This document shows positions 1-9,356 of a stretch of DNA of 51,032 nt, in pieces. Below the pieces are notes generated by a model that did no database searches, had not been told where the DNA came from, and was given only the letters and a program-made list of their open reading frames with translations. Source of the stretch: an uncultured Eggerthellaceae bacterium (GTDB lineage: Bacteria > Actinomycetota > Coriobacteriia > Coriobacteriales > Eggerthellaceae). The stretch covers positions 1 through 51,032 of the forward strand of contig CALULI010000001.1 in the NCBI GenBank assembly GCA_944321455.1, in the 5' to 3' direction. Positions within the stretch are counted from its first letter, which is position 1, and every line of letters begins with the position of its first letter. The translations under genes were made by a program, and so were the position numbers.

Positions 1-7
1 ACAGAAG

Positions 8-119
8 AAATTAGCAACACATTTTGGCCAGGCAAGCTGTTGGTAGCGTCCAACAGAAAGCCCCCAAAAATGGGGGCTTAACTGGTCTTATATAACTAAA
101 TTAGCAACACATTTTGGCC
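8..119. repeat. 22-bp direct repeat pair with two hairpins between
   Basis: The same 22 bases, containing TTAGCAACAC and ending in TTTTGGCC, occur at 8-29 and 98-119, 90 bp apart. Between them lie two inverted repeats: CTGTTGG/CCAACAG (37-43 and 50-56), and AAGCCCCC/GGGGGCTT (58-65 and 72-79), which looks like a bidirectional terminator. The second copy is extended into TTAGC...GCTAA (101-125). The gene to the left is outside the window, so the role is unknown; paired operator sites are the simplest reading. Confidence 0.6.
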
Positions 120-170
120 GCTAACCCGCTCTTTACGCCAAGGATCGGAAAGCGCATAAAAGAACTGAAA

Positions 171-207
171 CAAAAAAAGAGGCCCTGATTTTCATCAGAG
201 CCTCTTT
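171..207 (-). terminator. Intrinsic terminator after rplA
   Basis: On the minus strand a 14-bp stem (one G-U pair) with a short loop is followed by seven T residues, 21 bp after the rplA stop codon. It ends the secE-nusG-rplK-rplA transcript. Confidence 0.9.
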
Positions 208-228
208 ACGTGTCAATGTGGTAAACGG

Positions 229-933
229 CTATTCAGCAGCAACCGTGTATTCGCGCGTTACCGCAGGATCTACAGGAACGCCAGGACCCATAGAAGAGGT
301 AACGGTGATGGACTTTACGTACTTGCCCTTTGCAGCAGCAGGCTTCATACGGATAATCTCGTCATAAACGGTGCCGTAGTTCTCTGCAAGCTGTTCAGCC
401 GTAAAGCTGCACTTACCAATGATAACGTGGCAAATGCCATAACGGTCAGCGCGATACTCAACACGACCGCCCTTGAGTTCCTTGATAGCCTTAGCAACGT
501 CAGGGGTTACCGTGCCCAGTTTAGGGTTAGGCATCAAACCGCGAGTACCAAGGATACGACCAAGACGACCAACCTTAGCCATCTGATCAGGAGTTGCTAC
601 CGTAGCATCAAAGTTGATGTTGCCAGCCTGAATGTCAGCAATAAGATCATCAGAACCAACAATGTCAGCGCCTGCTTCTTCAGCAGCGCGAGCAGCGTCA
701 CCTTCTGCAAATACAGCAACGCGAACCGTCTTACCAGAGCCGTTAGGCAGGCTTACCGTGCCACGGAGCTGCTGGTCAGCCTGACGGGTGTCAATGCCCA
801 GACGGAAGTGAGCTTCAACCGTCTCATCAAAGTTTGCAGGAGCAATTTCTTTTACCAAAGACAGAGCAGCAATAGGAGCATATACGCTGTCTTTGTCTAC
901 CTTAGCGGCAGCTGCTTCATATTTCTTAGACAT
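229..933 (-). CDS. rplA: 50S ribosomal protein L1
   Basis: L1 forms the mobile stalk of the 50S subunit at the E site and in many bacteria represses its own rplKA mRNA. The protein is 234 residues, normal for the family, with the typical [14 protein letters not shown] start and the central [16 protein letters not shown] signature. An upstream in-frame start would add 14 residues, but the ATG at 933 is preceded by CGAAAGG and matches the family, so it is preferred. It is the last gene of the nusG-rplK-rplA group and is followed by a clear terminator. Stop codon TAG. Confidence 0.97.
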   Translation of the reverse strand: MSKKYEAAAAKVDKDSVYAPIAALSLVKEIAPANFDETVEAHFRLGIDTRQADQQLRGTVSLPNGSGKTVRVAVFAEGDAARAAEEAGADIVGSDDLIADIQAGNINFDATVATPDQMAKVGRLGRILGTRGLMPNPKLGTVTPDVAKAIKELKGGRVEYRADRYGICHVIIGKCSFTAEQLAENYGTVYDEIIRMKPAAAKGKYVKSITVTSSMGPGVPVDPAVTREYTVAAE

Positions 934-987
934 ATAAATTCCTTTCGTGGTGGTAGCGAGCGTACGCTCTTCCACTGTTGTTATTGC

Positions 988-1048
988 AACCGAATAATCG
1001 GTTATAACGCATTACTTAGTTCGGTAACGTTACTAACGGTTACTAACG
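988..1048 (-). repeat. rplK-rplA spacer: small hairpin and tandem decamer
   Basis: The 115-bp spacer holds a perfect 6-bp inverted repeat, AACCGA/TCGGTT (988-993 and 998-1003), and a tandem duplication of GTTACTAACG (1029-1038 and 1039-1048) abutting the rplK stop. No T-tract follows, so this is not a terminator. It may be a processing or translation-coupling structure; the function is not established. Confidence 0.4.
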
Positions 1049-1552
1049 TTATTCTGCAGACTCGTTGTTGCCAGAGAGCAAAGCCTGAAGACGACGGGTA
1101 ACCTTGTATTCCTTCTTAGGAGCACGACCCTCAATGGTAACGCCCATGGAACGAGCAGTACCAGCAACAATCTCCATAGCTGCCTCGATGGTGTTAGCGT
1201 TGAGGTCAGGCATCTTAATTTCAGCAATTTCACGAAGCTGATCTTCGGTGAGTTCGCCAACCTTGCGAAGCTGAGGAATACCAGAACCGCTCTTGAGGCC
1301 CAGCTTTTCCTTGATCAAGAAAGCTGCTGGAGGGGTCTTGCAAACGAAGGTAAAGGTCTTGTCTTCGTAGATAGTAATTTCAACTGGAACAATCGTACCA
1401 GCCTGATCCTGCGTTGCAGCATTGAAAGCCTGGCAGAACTGCATAATGTTAACGCCCTGAGCACCCAGAGCAGGACCTACTGGAGGAGCAGGATTTGCCT
1501 GGCCTGCAGGAATTTGGAGCTTAACAAAGCCCGTTGCTTTTTTATCAGCCAT
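1049..1552 (-). CDS. rplK: 50S ribosomal protein L11
   Basis: L11 binds 23S rRNA at the GTPase-associated centre and is needed for factor-dependent GTP hydrolysis and stringent-response sensing. The N-terminal proline-rich segment ([17 protein letters not shown], residues 14-30) and the rRNA-binding C-terminal domain ending in [12 protein letters not shown] (131-142) are clear. The protein is 167 residues against about 141-143 in most bacteria; the excess is a basic 25-residue tail after residue 142. The start ATG has an AAAGG site upstream. It lies between nusG and rplA in the usual order. Confidence 0.97.
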   Translation of the reverse strand: MADKKATGFVKLQIPAGQANPAPPVGPALGAQGVNIMQFCQAFNAATQDQAGTIVPVEITIYEDKTFTFVCKTPPAAFLIKEKLGLKSGSGIPQLRKVGELTEDQLREIAEIKMPDLNANTIEAAMEIVAGTARSMGVTIEGRAPKKEYKVTRRLQALLSGNNESAE

Positions 1553-1613
1553 TTCAGTTTCCTTTCGACTGAAATAATGTTTACCACTTTATTGACAAGC
1601 GCCGTAGAGAGAA

Positions 1614-1632
1614 GCCCTGTCCACATACAGGC
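1614..1632 (-). promoter_or_regulatory. Hairpin in rplK leader (possible L1 autoregulatory site)
   Basis: In the 111-bp nusG-rplK spacer the minus strand can form a 6-bp stem, GCCTGT/ACAGGGC, around a 6-nt loop. In other bacteria L1 represses translation by binding a structured site in the leader of rplK. Position fits that role, but I cannot show that the L1-binding consensus is present. Confidence 0.35.
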
Positions 1633-1663
1633 ACTACAAACGCATTGTTATCACAGTTATCCC

Positions 1664-2194
1664 TTAGATACGAGCAACCTGATCGAAGGAAAGCTCAACA
1701 GGAGTCTCGCGACCAAAGATAGAAACGAGAACCTTAACTTTACCTGATTCAGGATTAACCTCAGATACCACACCATCAAACTCAGCCAATGGTCCAGAAA
1801 CAACCTTGATTGACTGACCAACTTCCAGGTTGGAAGAGGTTTTCTTAGGTGCTTCACGCGAAGTGCGCTTCATGATTTTGTTATACTCTTCGCGCGTAAG
1901 GGGGGCTGGATTGCCCTGACTTCCGACGAACCCCGTAACACCAGGAGTGCTACGAACCGCTGCCCAGCTGCGATCGTCAAGTTCCATACGAACTAAAACG
2001 TAGCCAGGAAAAACCTTCTTTTCAGATTCAACGCGGCGTCCGCCTTCTTTAATTTCGGTGACCGATTCGGTTGGAATTTCGATAGCAAAGACATTGTTCT
2101 CCAGACCCATCGTTTCGATGCGGCTTTCGAGATTTTTCTTTACCTTATTTTCGTAACCAGAATAAGTGTGAAGCACATACCACTTCTTCGTCAT
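1664..2194 (-). CDS. nusG: Transcription elongation/antitermination factor NusG
   Basis: NusG binds RNA polymerase, modulates pausing and Rho termination, and couples transcription to the ribosome. The 176-residue protein has the N-terminal NGN domain (starting [20 protein letters not shown], then FPGYVLVRM) and a C-terminal KOW domain ([21 protein letters not shown], ending [14 protein letters not shown]). It starts 3 bp after the secE stop, so the two are co-transcribed and probably translationally coupled. Confidence 0.97.
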   Translation of the reverse strand: MTKKWYVLHTYSGYENKVKKNLESRIETMGLENNVFAIEIPTESVTEIKEGGRRVESEKKVFPGYVLVRMELDDRSWAAVRSTPGVTGFVGSQGNPAPLTREEYNKIMKRTSREAPKKTSSNLEVGQSIKVVSGPLAEFDGVVSEVNPESGKVKVLVSIFGRETPVELSFDQVARI

Positions 2195-2197
2195 GAA

Positions 2198-2623
2198 TTA
2201 CGCTCCCAAGCTCGAAATGGCCAAAAGGATTGGGGTAACAATCCCATCGTCCAGAACAACAACAAATACACCAAAGAAGATCAGTGCCACAACAACAACG
2301 CCTGACCACTGCAGTACATCACGCTTGGTTGGCCACGTAACACGAAGCAGTTCAGTGCGAACATCGTGGAAGAAGCCAAAGCGGCGTGGCTTTGATGCTT
2401 TGCTTGAAGAAGACTTCTTTGATGAAGAGCTTTCGGCCTTCTGGGACTTTTCAGCTTTCTGTTTGTCTTCGGAGTCCTTGTTTAAAAAAGGAATCTTGTT
2501 GAGAACACCCTTTTTCGGAGCTTCCTCAACCACGGGGGTAGTTGCTTCTGCTTCACGTGCTTGCTTTTTAGCGGCACGATTAGCGGATGCTTTTGCCCTC
2601 TGTGTTTTTGATTTCTTTGCCAT
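2198..2623 (-). CDS. secE: Preprotein translocase subunit SecE
   Basis: SecE is the essential small clamp of the SecYEG channel. The 141-residue protein has a long Lys/Ser/Ala-rich cytoplasmic extension (about residues 1-80), then the conserved amphipathic segment FHDVRTELLRVTWPTKRDV and one membrane span (about 110-135). Extended basic N-termini of this kind are common in Actinobacteria. Start ATG with GCAGGAAG upstream; followed immediately by nusG. Confidence 0.96.
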   Translation of the reverse strand: MAKKSKTQRAKASANRAAKKQAREAEATTPVVEEAPKKGVLNKIPFLNKDSEDKQKAEKSQKAESSSSKKSSSSKASKPRRFGFFHDVRTELLRVTWPTKRDVLQWSGVVVVALIFFGVFVVVLDDGIVTPILLAISSLGA

Positions 2624-2698
2624 ACAACTTCCTGCTCTGGAAAAATCTAGGTGTCTATAACGCCAAACAAGCAGCTTTACAGCTGCTCATTAACAAGC

Positions 2699-2775
2699 TG
2701 GCAGGCCAGGAGGGACTCGAACCCCCAACATGCGGTTTTGGAGACCGCCGCTCTACCAATTGGAGCTACTGGCCT
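2699..2775 (-). tRNA. tRNA-Trp (anticodon CCA)
   Basis: The minus strand folds as a 77-nt cloverleaf with acceptor AGGCCAG/CTGGCCT, discriminator G, encoded 3' CCA, anticodon loop CTCCAAA (CCA) and T-loop TTCGAGT. It lies between rpmG and secE and is probably processed from the same transcript, a common actinobacterial arrangement. Confidence 0.97.
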
Positions 2776-2790
2776 ATATAGTGCCTAATC

Positions 2791-2940
2791 TTAACGAGTT
2801 TCCTTATGCAAGGTATGGTGACCACACCATTTGCAATACTTCTTGAACTCAATACGATCAGGATTATTCTGCTTGTTCTTCTTGGTCGTATAGTTGCGGC
2901 GTTTACACTCAGTGCATGCCAAGGTGACCAAAGTACGCAT
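2791..2940 (-). CDS. rpmG: 50S ribosomal protein L33 (zinc-binding type)
   Basis: A 49-residue protein beginning [22 protein letters not shown]. Two CxxC pairs (C9/C12 and C36/C39) mark the zinc-containing L33 form. It sits between tuf and the tRNA-Trp/secE pair, directly downstream of the tuf terminator. Start ATG with AAAGGAG nearby; stop TAA. Confidence 0.95.
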   Translation of the reverse strand: MRTLVTLACTECKRRNYTTKKNKQNNPDRIEFKKYCKWCGHHTLHKETR

Positions 2941-2996
2941 GAATTCTCCTTTATTTACTATTCGCATCGCTTGCTTTTACACATGAATTGCGGAAA

Positions 2997-3023
2997 GTAG
3001 GACCCGCTTGTGGCGGGTCCTAC
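2997..3023 (-). terminator. Hairpin terminator after tuf
   Basis: A perfect 11-bp stem (GTAGGACCCGC/GCGGGTCCTAC) with a 5-nt loop lies 26 bp after the tuf stop, followed by a short TTTCC run on the minus strand. The weak T-tract suggests partial termination with read-through into rpmG. Confidence 0.75.
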
Positions 3024-3048
3024 GTCAGCATTCGTATTTCAGATCGTG

Positions 3049-4251
<1,203 letters not shown>

Positions 4252-4326
4252 TTTTCCTCCTTAACGGGGTGCCTTTCGGCAATTGCTGTTAAAAAAGTAA
4301 AGCCTGTTTTCACAAGCTGAAGTTTC

Positions 4327-4403
4327 TGGTAGCGGTGACTGGATTCGAACCAGTGACGCCACGGGTATGAACCGTGTGCTCTAACCAACTGAGCTACACC
4401 GCC
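4327..4403 (-). tRNA. tRNA-Met (anticodon CAT)
   Basis: A 77-nt cloverleaf with encoded CCA, anticodon loop TTCATAC and anticodon stem CACGG/CCGTG. It lacks the three G-C pairs of initiator tRNA, so it is read as elongator tRNA-Met. A lysidine-modified tRNA-Ile2 also has a CAT anticodon and cannot be fully excluded. Confidence 0.9.
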
Positions 4404-4409
4404 ATTAAA

Positions 4410-4485
<76 letters not shown>

Positions 4486-4491
4486 AAAAAC

Positions 4492-4576
4492 TGGTGGGAG
4501 CGCAAGGATTCGAACCTTGGAAGGCTGAGCCAACGGGTTTACAGCCCGTCCCATTTGACCGCTCTGGAACGCTCCC
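4492..4576 (-). tRNA. tRNA-Tyr (anticodon GTA)
   Basis: An 85-nt class II tRNA with a long variable arm, acceptor GGGAGCG/CGCTCCC, encoded CCA and anticodon loop CTGTAAA. It is the first gene transcribed from the promoter at 4656-4684. Confidence 0.96.
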
Positions 4577-4655
4577 AATTTTTCGCTTGGATTCATGTGT
4601 AATTTTCAAGCTGCCTGCCCGCTTAAACGTAGTTTCCGTTCAAGCAAGCAAGGGA

Positions 4656-4684
4656 ATGATACGCTAGAGATCGATACAAGTCAA
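4656..4684 (-). promoter_or_regulatory. Sigma-70 promoter of tRNA-tuf operon
   Basis: On the minus strand TTGACT (4679-4684) and TATCAT (4656-4661) are separated by exactly 17 bp, 80 bp upstream of tRNA-Tyr. This is a near-consensus promoter and the start of the tRNA-tuf cluster. A shared 21-bp element lies 7 bp upstream of the -35 box. Confidence 0.85.
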
Positions 4685-4691
4685 CACCTAA

Positions 4692-4712
4692 CACGCCCTC
4701 GGGCGTGTCCAT
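4692..4712 (-). promoter_or_regulatory. Shared 21-bp element, copy 1 (tRNA-tuf)
   Basis: Read on the minus strand it begins ATGGACACGCCCG and ends CGTG; the inner part is a palindrome (CACGCCC/GGGCGTG). It matches three other copies in the window at 13 invariant positions and lies just upstream of the -35 box of the tRNA-tuf promoter. Candidate binding site for a regulator of translation genes. Confidence 0.6.
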
Positions 4713-4799
4713 TCACAACTCCTGCAAATACTGACGCCCGTATTGTGCAAAGCACCAGGTCAAAAGCAGTTTATCCCCTCTTAACCAATACTATAATAA

Positions 4800-4821
4800 G
4801 ACCCGGAACTATGTCCGGGTC
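4800..4821 (-). terminator. Terminator after the PutP-family gene
   Basis: An 8-bp perfect stem, GACCCGGA/TCCGGGTC, with a 6-nt loop, followed on the minus strand by TTATTATA. It lies 50 bp after the symporter stop and insulates the tRNA promoter from it. The rest of 4577-4870 holds only the promoter and the 21-bp element. Confidence 0.75.
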
Positions 4822-4870
4822 AAAAAATTACAAATTTTTTATTTCAAAAATTTTGAGAAATTTTTCCGTT

Positions 4871-6445
4871 CTAGCAGTCTTCTTGCATATAGCGGTCGAA
4901 TTCATCGGCAATTTCTTTGTCAGGCTCCTTCGTAAGTAAAGAAACCACCACAATGGCAATCAGGCTCAAAATGAAGGCTGGAAGCAGCTCATAGATGCCA
5001 AAAATGCCGCCCAACGGCTTAATAAAGGTATTCCAGATAAGAACCGTTGCTGCACCAACGATCATGCCTGCTACCGCGCCCTGGAAGTTGGTGCGGCGCC
5101 AATACAGGCTCATCAGCATCAGCGGACCAAATGAAGCACCAAAGCCAGCCCACGCATACGACACAACCATAAAGATGGATGAGTTTTCATCAAGAGCAAT
5201 CACAATACCGAAGAGCAATACAACTACAAGCGTGATACGCGCCACAATCATGACCTGAGCGTCGGTGGCATCTTTTTTGATCAAACCACGGAAGATGTTT
5301 TCGGCAACCGCAGAACCTGAAATCAAAAGATACGACGAAGAGGATGACATAGATGCCGCAAAGATACCTGATACCACCAAGCCACAGAAAAAGGCAGGCA
5401 AGAGCATCTGAGAAAGCACAATAAAGATGTTTTCGGCACTTGCCTGCGTCAAGAACTCATCAGGCAGCACCGAACGACCAATAAGACCAATGCAAACCGC
5501 AGAGGTCAGCGAAACAACAACCCAAACCGTTGCAATGATTCGAGACTTCTGGATTTCTTTGGAGTGGCTAACACTCATAAAACGAACGAGAACCTGCGGC
5601 ATGCCGAAGTAACCAAGGCCCCATGCAAGGCAAGAAACAATAGTGATGATGCCGTATTCGCCTGCTGCTCCAAAGAGCGGCATGCCGTTTTCAACCACCT
5701 GCTGTCCACTTGCATCAAGAATAGGCGTTGCAATTTCTGTGCCTGACAAGAAACCAGGAATGGACTGCAAGAATGCCACCGTATTATCAATACCGCCTGC
5801 AGAAGCAACTGAACCAACAAAGACAATAACCAGCGCGCAAACCATGAGCGATCCCTGAATCAAGTCTGTTGTGCAAACAGACAGATAGCCGCCCACAAAG
5901 GTGTACAAGAATACGATGATTGCGCCAAGAATCATCATGGTTGCATAGTCCATGCCAAACAGCGTTGCGAACAACTTACCGCACGTAACAAAGCAGCTAC
6001 CAACATAGATACAGAAGAACAGCAAGATGATCAGTGCGGCAATGGTCATCAGGATATTCTTCTTGTCGTGGAAGCGATTAGAAAAGAAATCAGGCAAGGT
6101 AATAGAGTTATTAGCAACCTGTGAGTACTTACGCAAACGCTTCGCAACAAATAGCCAGTTGAGATACGTACCAATGGCAAGACCAATCGCGGTCCACATA
6201 GCGTCTGAAGCGCCCGTGAAATATGCCACACCAGGCAGGCCCATCAGCAACCAACCTGACATATCTGATGCTTCAGCTGAAAGCGCGGTCAACCAGGGAC
6301 CTAACTTTCGACCACCTAAGAAGTAATTTTCTGTGGACTGGTTGGAGCGTTTTGCATACACGAATCCGATGACAACAACCACAATAAAGTAGATGAGCAT
6401 TGCCAAAAGGACCCAAAAATCGCTCGGAAGGAATCCGAAGTCCAT
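4871..6445 (-). CDS. putP: Sodium/proline symporter family (SSS) permease
   Basis: A 524-residue integral membrane protein of the sodium:solute symporter family with about 13 spans, most like PutP, which imports proline with Na+. Family segments include ENYFLGGRKLGPWLTALSAE near the N-terminus and SGIFAASMSSSSSYLLISGS in the core. An upstream in-frame TTG at 6475 would add 10 residues; ATG 6445, with AGAAAGG about 8 bp ahead, is better placed. Transcribed alone, divergent from the aminotransferase gene. Substrate specificity (proline versus another solute) is inferred from similarity only. Confidence 0.85.
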   Translation of the reverse strand: MDFGFLPSDFWVLLAMLIYFIVVVVIGFVYAKRSNQSTENYFLGGRKLGPWLTALSAEASDMSGWLLMGLPGVAYFTGASDAMWTAIGLAIGTYLNWLFVAKRLRKYSQVANNSITLPDFFSNRFHDKKNILMTIAALIILLFFCIYVGSCFVTCGKLFATLFGMDYATMMILGAIIVFLYTFVGGYLSVCTTDLIQGSLMVCALVIVFVGSVASAGGIDNTVAFLQSIPGFLSGTEIATPILDASGQQVVENGMPLFGAAGEYGIITIVSCLAWGLGYFGMPQVLVRFMSVSHSKEIQKSRIIATVWVVVSLTSAVCIGLIGRSVLPDEFLTQASAENIFIVLSQMLLPAFFCGLVVSGIFAASMSSSSSYLLISGSAVAENIFRGLIKKDATDAQVMIVARITLVVVLLFGIVIALDENSSIFMVVSYAWAGFGASFGPLMLMSLYWRRTNFQGAVAGMIVGAATVLIWNTFIKPLGGIFGIYELLPAFILSLIAIVVVSLLTKEPDKEIADEFDRYMQEDC

Positions 6446-6612
6446 ATCATCGCCCTTTCTTTTCCGTAGAGACAAAGCAGGCGCGCACGATGACGGAGTA
6501 ACTACCTCGAAGCGATTTCTTCACGGCATGTTCCTTGCAGCACATACCCTGAAATGATCGCTTTTGAACACGTACCTCGTCAATGCGCACTTTAGTGTAA
6601 AAAAGTGTATGC

Positions 6613-6618
6613 ATTATA
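6613..6618 (-). promoter_or_regulatory. Probable -10 box for the symporter gene
   Basis: TATAAT on the minus strand, about 170 bp upstream of the start codon; no good -35 is seen at 17 bp, with GC-rich TTGCGC nearby at a longer spacing. The divergent intergenic region 6446-6811 holds this, the promoter at 6722-6750, and nothing else recognised. Confidence 0.45.
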
Positions 6619-6721
6619 CGTTAACGACTTGTTAAAAGCGCAAAACAGGGCTTCTCTTTTTGATTAACGCTCGTGAATTGCAGTTAAAGGGCGCTCTGAC
6701 ACCCGAATACCGTCAAGAATT

Positions 6722-6750
6722 TTGCGACAGACCAGCTGAACCTCTATACT
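6722..6750 (+). promoter_or_regulatory. Sigma-70 promoter of aminotransferase gene
   Basis: TTGCGA (6722-6727) and TATACT (6745-6750) are separated by 17 bp, about 60 bp before the start codon. Confidence 0.75.
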
Positions 6751-6811
6751 GAATGCGACCTAAAAAGCTCTTTGCATAAACGCTTTTTGTCAGGCAGAGA
6801 AAGGAATGAGC

Positions 6812-8101
6812 ATGTCAACATTTGACGAAATGACAAAAGAGGAACTCACAACGCTCAAATCAGCATTGACCGAAGAGTACGCAACCTACTGCGCTCAGGA
6901 ATTATCGCTGAACATGGCGCGCGGTAAGCCAGGGAAAGATCAGCTTGATTTAAGCATGCCAATGCTTGATGTTCTTCCTTCAAGCACCGATTGCGTTGCA
7001 GAAGATGGTACCGACCTGCGCAACTATGGTGTGGTTGACGGTCTGCCTGAAGCTAAAGCGTTGATGGCTTCTATGCTTGATGACGCTCCTGAAAACGTTA
7101 TTGTTTTCGGCAACTCAAGCCTCAACATTATGTATGACACCCTGATGCGCTGCTGGGTCTTCGGCACGCTTGGTTCCACCCCATGGAGCCAACTTGATTC
7201 CGTCAAGTTTGTCTGCCCTGTTCCTGGCTATGACCGCCATTTTGGTGTTACCGAAGCATTCGGTATTGAAATGGTTCCTGTTGCCATGAACGAAGATGGC
7301 CCTGATATGGATGCCGTTGAAGAATTGGTTGCTAACGATTCTGCATTCAAGGGCATCTGGTGCGTACCTAAGTATTCCAATCCTGGTGGCGTCACCTACT
7401 CTGACGAAATAGTCAAGCGCCTTGCTTCCATGAAGTGCGCTGCTGAAGACTTCCGCATTTTCTGGGACAACGCCTACACCGTTCATCACCTCTATGACGA
7501 ACCAGAAAACCAGGATCAGCTGCTTGATATTGCTCAAGCATGCGCTGAAGCAGGCAATCCTAATCGCTACTTCAAGTTTGCATCTACTTCTAAGGTAACC
7601 TTCCCCGGTGCAGGCATTGCCGCCTTGGCTGCAAGTGCTGAAAATGTTGCTGAAATTAAAAAGCGCATGGGTGTTCAAACGATTGGCCATGACAAGATCA
7701 ACCAGAAGCGTCACGTTTTGTTCTTAAAGGACGCCCAGGGCATTGCTGATCACATGGCAAAGCATGCAGCTATCCTTCGTCCTAAATTTGCTCTAGTTGA
7801 TAAGATGCTCGAAGAAGGCCTGGCAGGAACTGGTTGTGGTACGTGGAGCAAGCCTCGTGGTGGTTACTTCGTATCCTTTGATGCTCCTGAAGGCACGGCA
7901 AAGCGTATTGTTTCTTTGGCAAAAGAAGCAGGCGTTACCATGACGGGCGCTGGCGCTACCTACCCATTGAAGAACGATCCTCATGATTCTAATATTCGCA
8001 TTGCTCCTACCCTGCCTCCTCTGGAAGAATTAGAAGCAGCTATGAAGGTATTTGTGTGCTGCGTCAAATTGGCTACGGTAGAGAAATTACTGGAAGCATA
8101 A
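6812..8101 (+). CDS. Aspartate-type aminotransferase (fold type I, MocR-like subgroup)
   Basis: A PLP-dependent aminotransferase of the subgroup that includes the Corynebacterium aspartate aminotransferase (subgroup Ic), expected to interconvert aspartate/2-oxoglutarate and oxaloacetate/glutamate. In this 429-residue protein, WDNAY (218-222) supplies the Asp that contacts the PLP ring nitrogen, and STSK (258-261) the Schiff-base Lys261; the C-terminus has the substrate-binding Arg in SNIRIAPTLP. Two ATGs are possible: ATG 6806 touches the AAAGGA ribosome site, while ATG 6812 lies 6 bp from it and is preferred. Single-gene unit with its own promoter and terminator. Confidence 0.88.
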   Translation: MSTFDEMTKEELTTLKSALTEEYATYCAQELSLNMARGKPGKDQLDLSMPMLDVLPSSTDCVAEDGTDLRNYGVVDGLPEAKALMASMLDDAPENVIVFGNSSLNIMYDTLMRCWVFGTLGSTPWSQLDSVKFVCPVPGYDRHFGVTEAFGIEMVPVAMNEDGPDMDAVEELVANDSAFKGIWCVPKYSNPGGVTYSDEIVKRLASMKCAAEDFRIFWDNAYTVHHLYDEPENQDQLLDIAQACAEAGNPNRYFKFASTSKVTFPGAGIAALAASAENVAEIKKRMGVQTIGHDKINQKRHVLFLKDAQGIADHMAKHAAILRPKFALVDKMLEEGLAGTGCGTWSKPRGGYFVSFDAPEGTAKRIVSLAKEAGVTMTGAGATYPLKNDPHDSNIRIAPTLPPLEELEAAMKVFVCCVKLATVEKLLEA

Positions 8102-8130
8102 CGTCTGCCAGAATCATTGAAACCACCCAA

Positions 8131-8163
8131 AAAAGGCAGGTTCAAAATGAACCTGCCTTTTTC
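8131..8163 (+). terminator. Bidirectional intrinsic terminator
   Basis: A stem of about 14 bp around GGCAGGTTCA/TGAACCTGCC, flanked by A and T runs on both sides. It ends the aminotransferase transcript and may also stop leftward transcription of the gene at 8293-9267. Confidence 0.9.
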
Positions 8164-8292
8164 TTTCAGCCTCAAGGCTTCAACATAACAGTCCGCCATA
8201 TTGAAGCCTGTCATATTGCAGCCGAGAGACGCTTTTAATTGAGATTGTGATGCAACACTATTTGATCACAAGCCTCGTGTAGGTCGAAAGCG

Positions 8293-9267
8293 CTATTGCA
8301 CAGCAAAGCTTACATCCGATATGGCACAGTCTTCATATAATGACCCACGATAAACACTGTTAATGCGAATGGTTACTTCGCGTGCGCTAATGGTTTCAGG
8401 CAGATAAACTCCCTGGAAATAGTTAACGTCTTTAAGGTTGATAACATAGCGTTCTGTCCCATCAACAAACACGCTAATTTGAGATGGGCGTGCATTTTGC
8501 TCATACAGCGCATCTGACTTGCCATAGCCATTATTCAAGGCAATTTGGTTGAAGGATACGACAGAGTGATTGCTATTGGAAAACTTCAGCGTTGATCCTT
8601 CCCCGTTACCTGACACGTTTTCAACCCAGGCGGTTGATGCATCGTTATCCATTACGTTGCTTGCCACATAGGTGCCATAACCCGCTTCTGGCAGCACAGA
8701 AGAGGCAGAAACGGAATCGAACGGCATGACATAGATAGGGGTGTATAACATTTCGCTTGCATTAAGATACAGCGGGGTTTCCTTCGCAGCTTCTGCTGCT
8801 TGTTGCTGAGCCTCCGCTTCTGCTTCAGCTTCAGCCTTAGTTTCTAAGGTGTACAAACTTGCTTGATCAAAAGCATCTTCAATAACCACAACTCCTTGGT
8901 CTTGAAGAGCTGTTGCCATAATGCGCTGTGAACTTGCTTGCGATGATTGCTGGGGTGAAAAAACAAAAAAGTAAAGCGCCAAAGCAATAGCAGCAACAAG
9001 CACCACCGCACCAGCAGCAATACCAATTATCATCATTTTTTTCTTTTGACCTGCTTGAACTTCTTCCTGAGCGTCCTCTTGATCATCATTACCTTCAGGA
9101 GAACCTTCAGTTTCGCTGGTCGTTATATTCTCCGTTGCATCGAGTTTCGGAAGTTCAGCTGTTGCCACGCGCTGAGATTCATCAGGGGGCGCCAACAAAG
9201 CACCGCATTCGGTACAAAATTTGCTGTCATCACTTACGGATGCATTACATTTTGGGCAAGTTTTCAT
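8293..9267 (-). CDS. Zinc-ribbon membrane protein with discoidin-like (NADase-type glycan-binding) domain
   Basis: A 324-residue protein of unknown function. In order: an N-terminal zinc ribbon (C4, C7, C18, C21), an acidic linker, a membrane span (about 77-99), a short Ala/Glu-rich coiled segment, and a C-terminal beta-sandwich domain with the ASNVMDNDASTAWVE signature typical of discoidin-like or NADase-type glycan-binding domains. Expected topology is a cytoplasmic zinc ribbon and an external binding domain. ATG 9267 is preferred to the adjacent GTG because GAGGAG lies 6 bp upstream. Function is inferred from architecture only: perhaps cell-surface carbohydrate sensing or anchoring. Confidence 0.75.
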   Translation of the reverse strand: MKTCPKCNASVSDDSKFCTECGALLAPPDESQRVATAELPKLDATENITTSETEGSPEGNDDQEDAQEEVQAGQKKKMMIIGIAAGAVVLVAAIALALYFFVFSPQQSSQASSQRIMATALQDQGVVVIEDAFDQASLYTLETKAEAEAEAEAQQQAAEAAKETPLYLNASEMLYTPIYVMPFDSVSASSVLPEAGYGTYVASNVMDNDASTAWVENVSGNGEGSTLKFSNSNHSVVSFNQIALNNGYGKSDALYEQNARPSQISVFVDGTERYVINLKDVNYFQGVYLPETISAREVTIRINSVYRGSLYEDCAISDVSFAVQ

Positions 9268-9356
9268 CACATGCTCCTCATCTGTGTAAGTAAACTAAAG
9301 AACTCATGTGCTGTTTTCAATTATAGCAAGCTACGACTTCGCCTACGAAGCAACGC

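Noticed and set aside
8-119. Transposon ends or attachment site
   Set aside because: The repeats are direct, only 90 bp apart, and enclose no coding sequence or integrase; regulatory sites are more likely.
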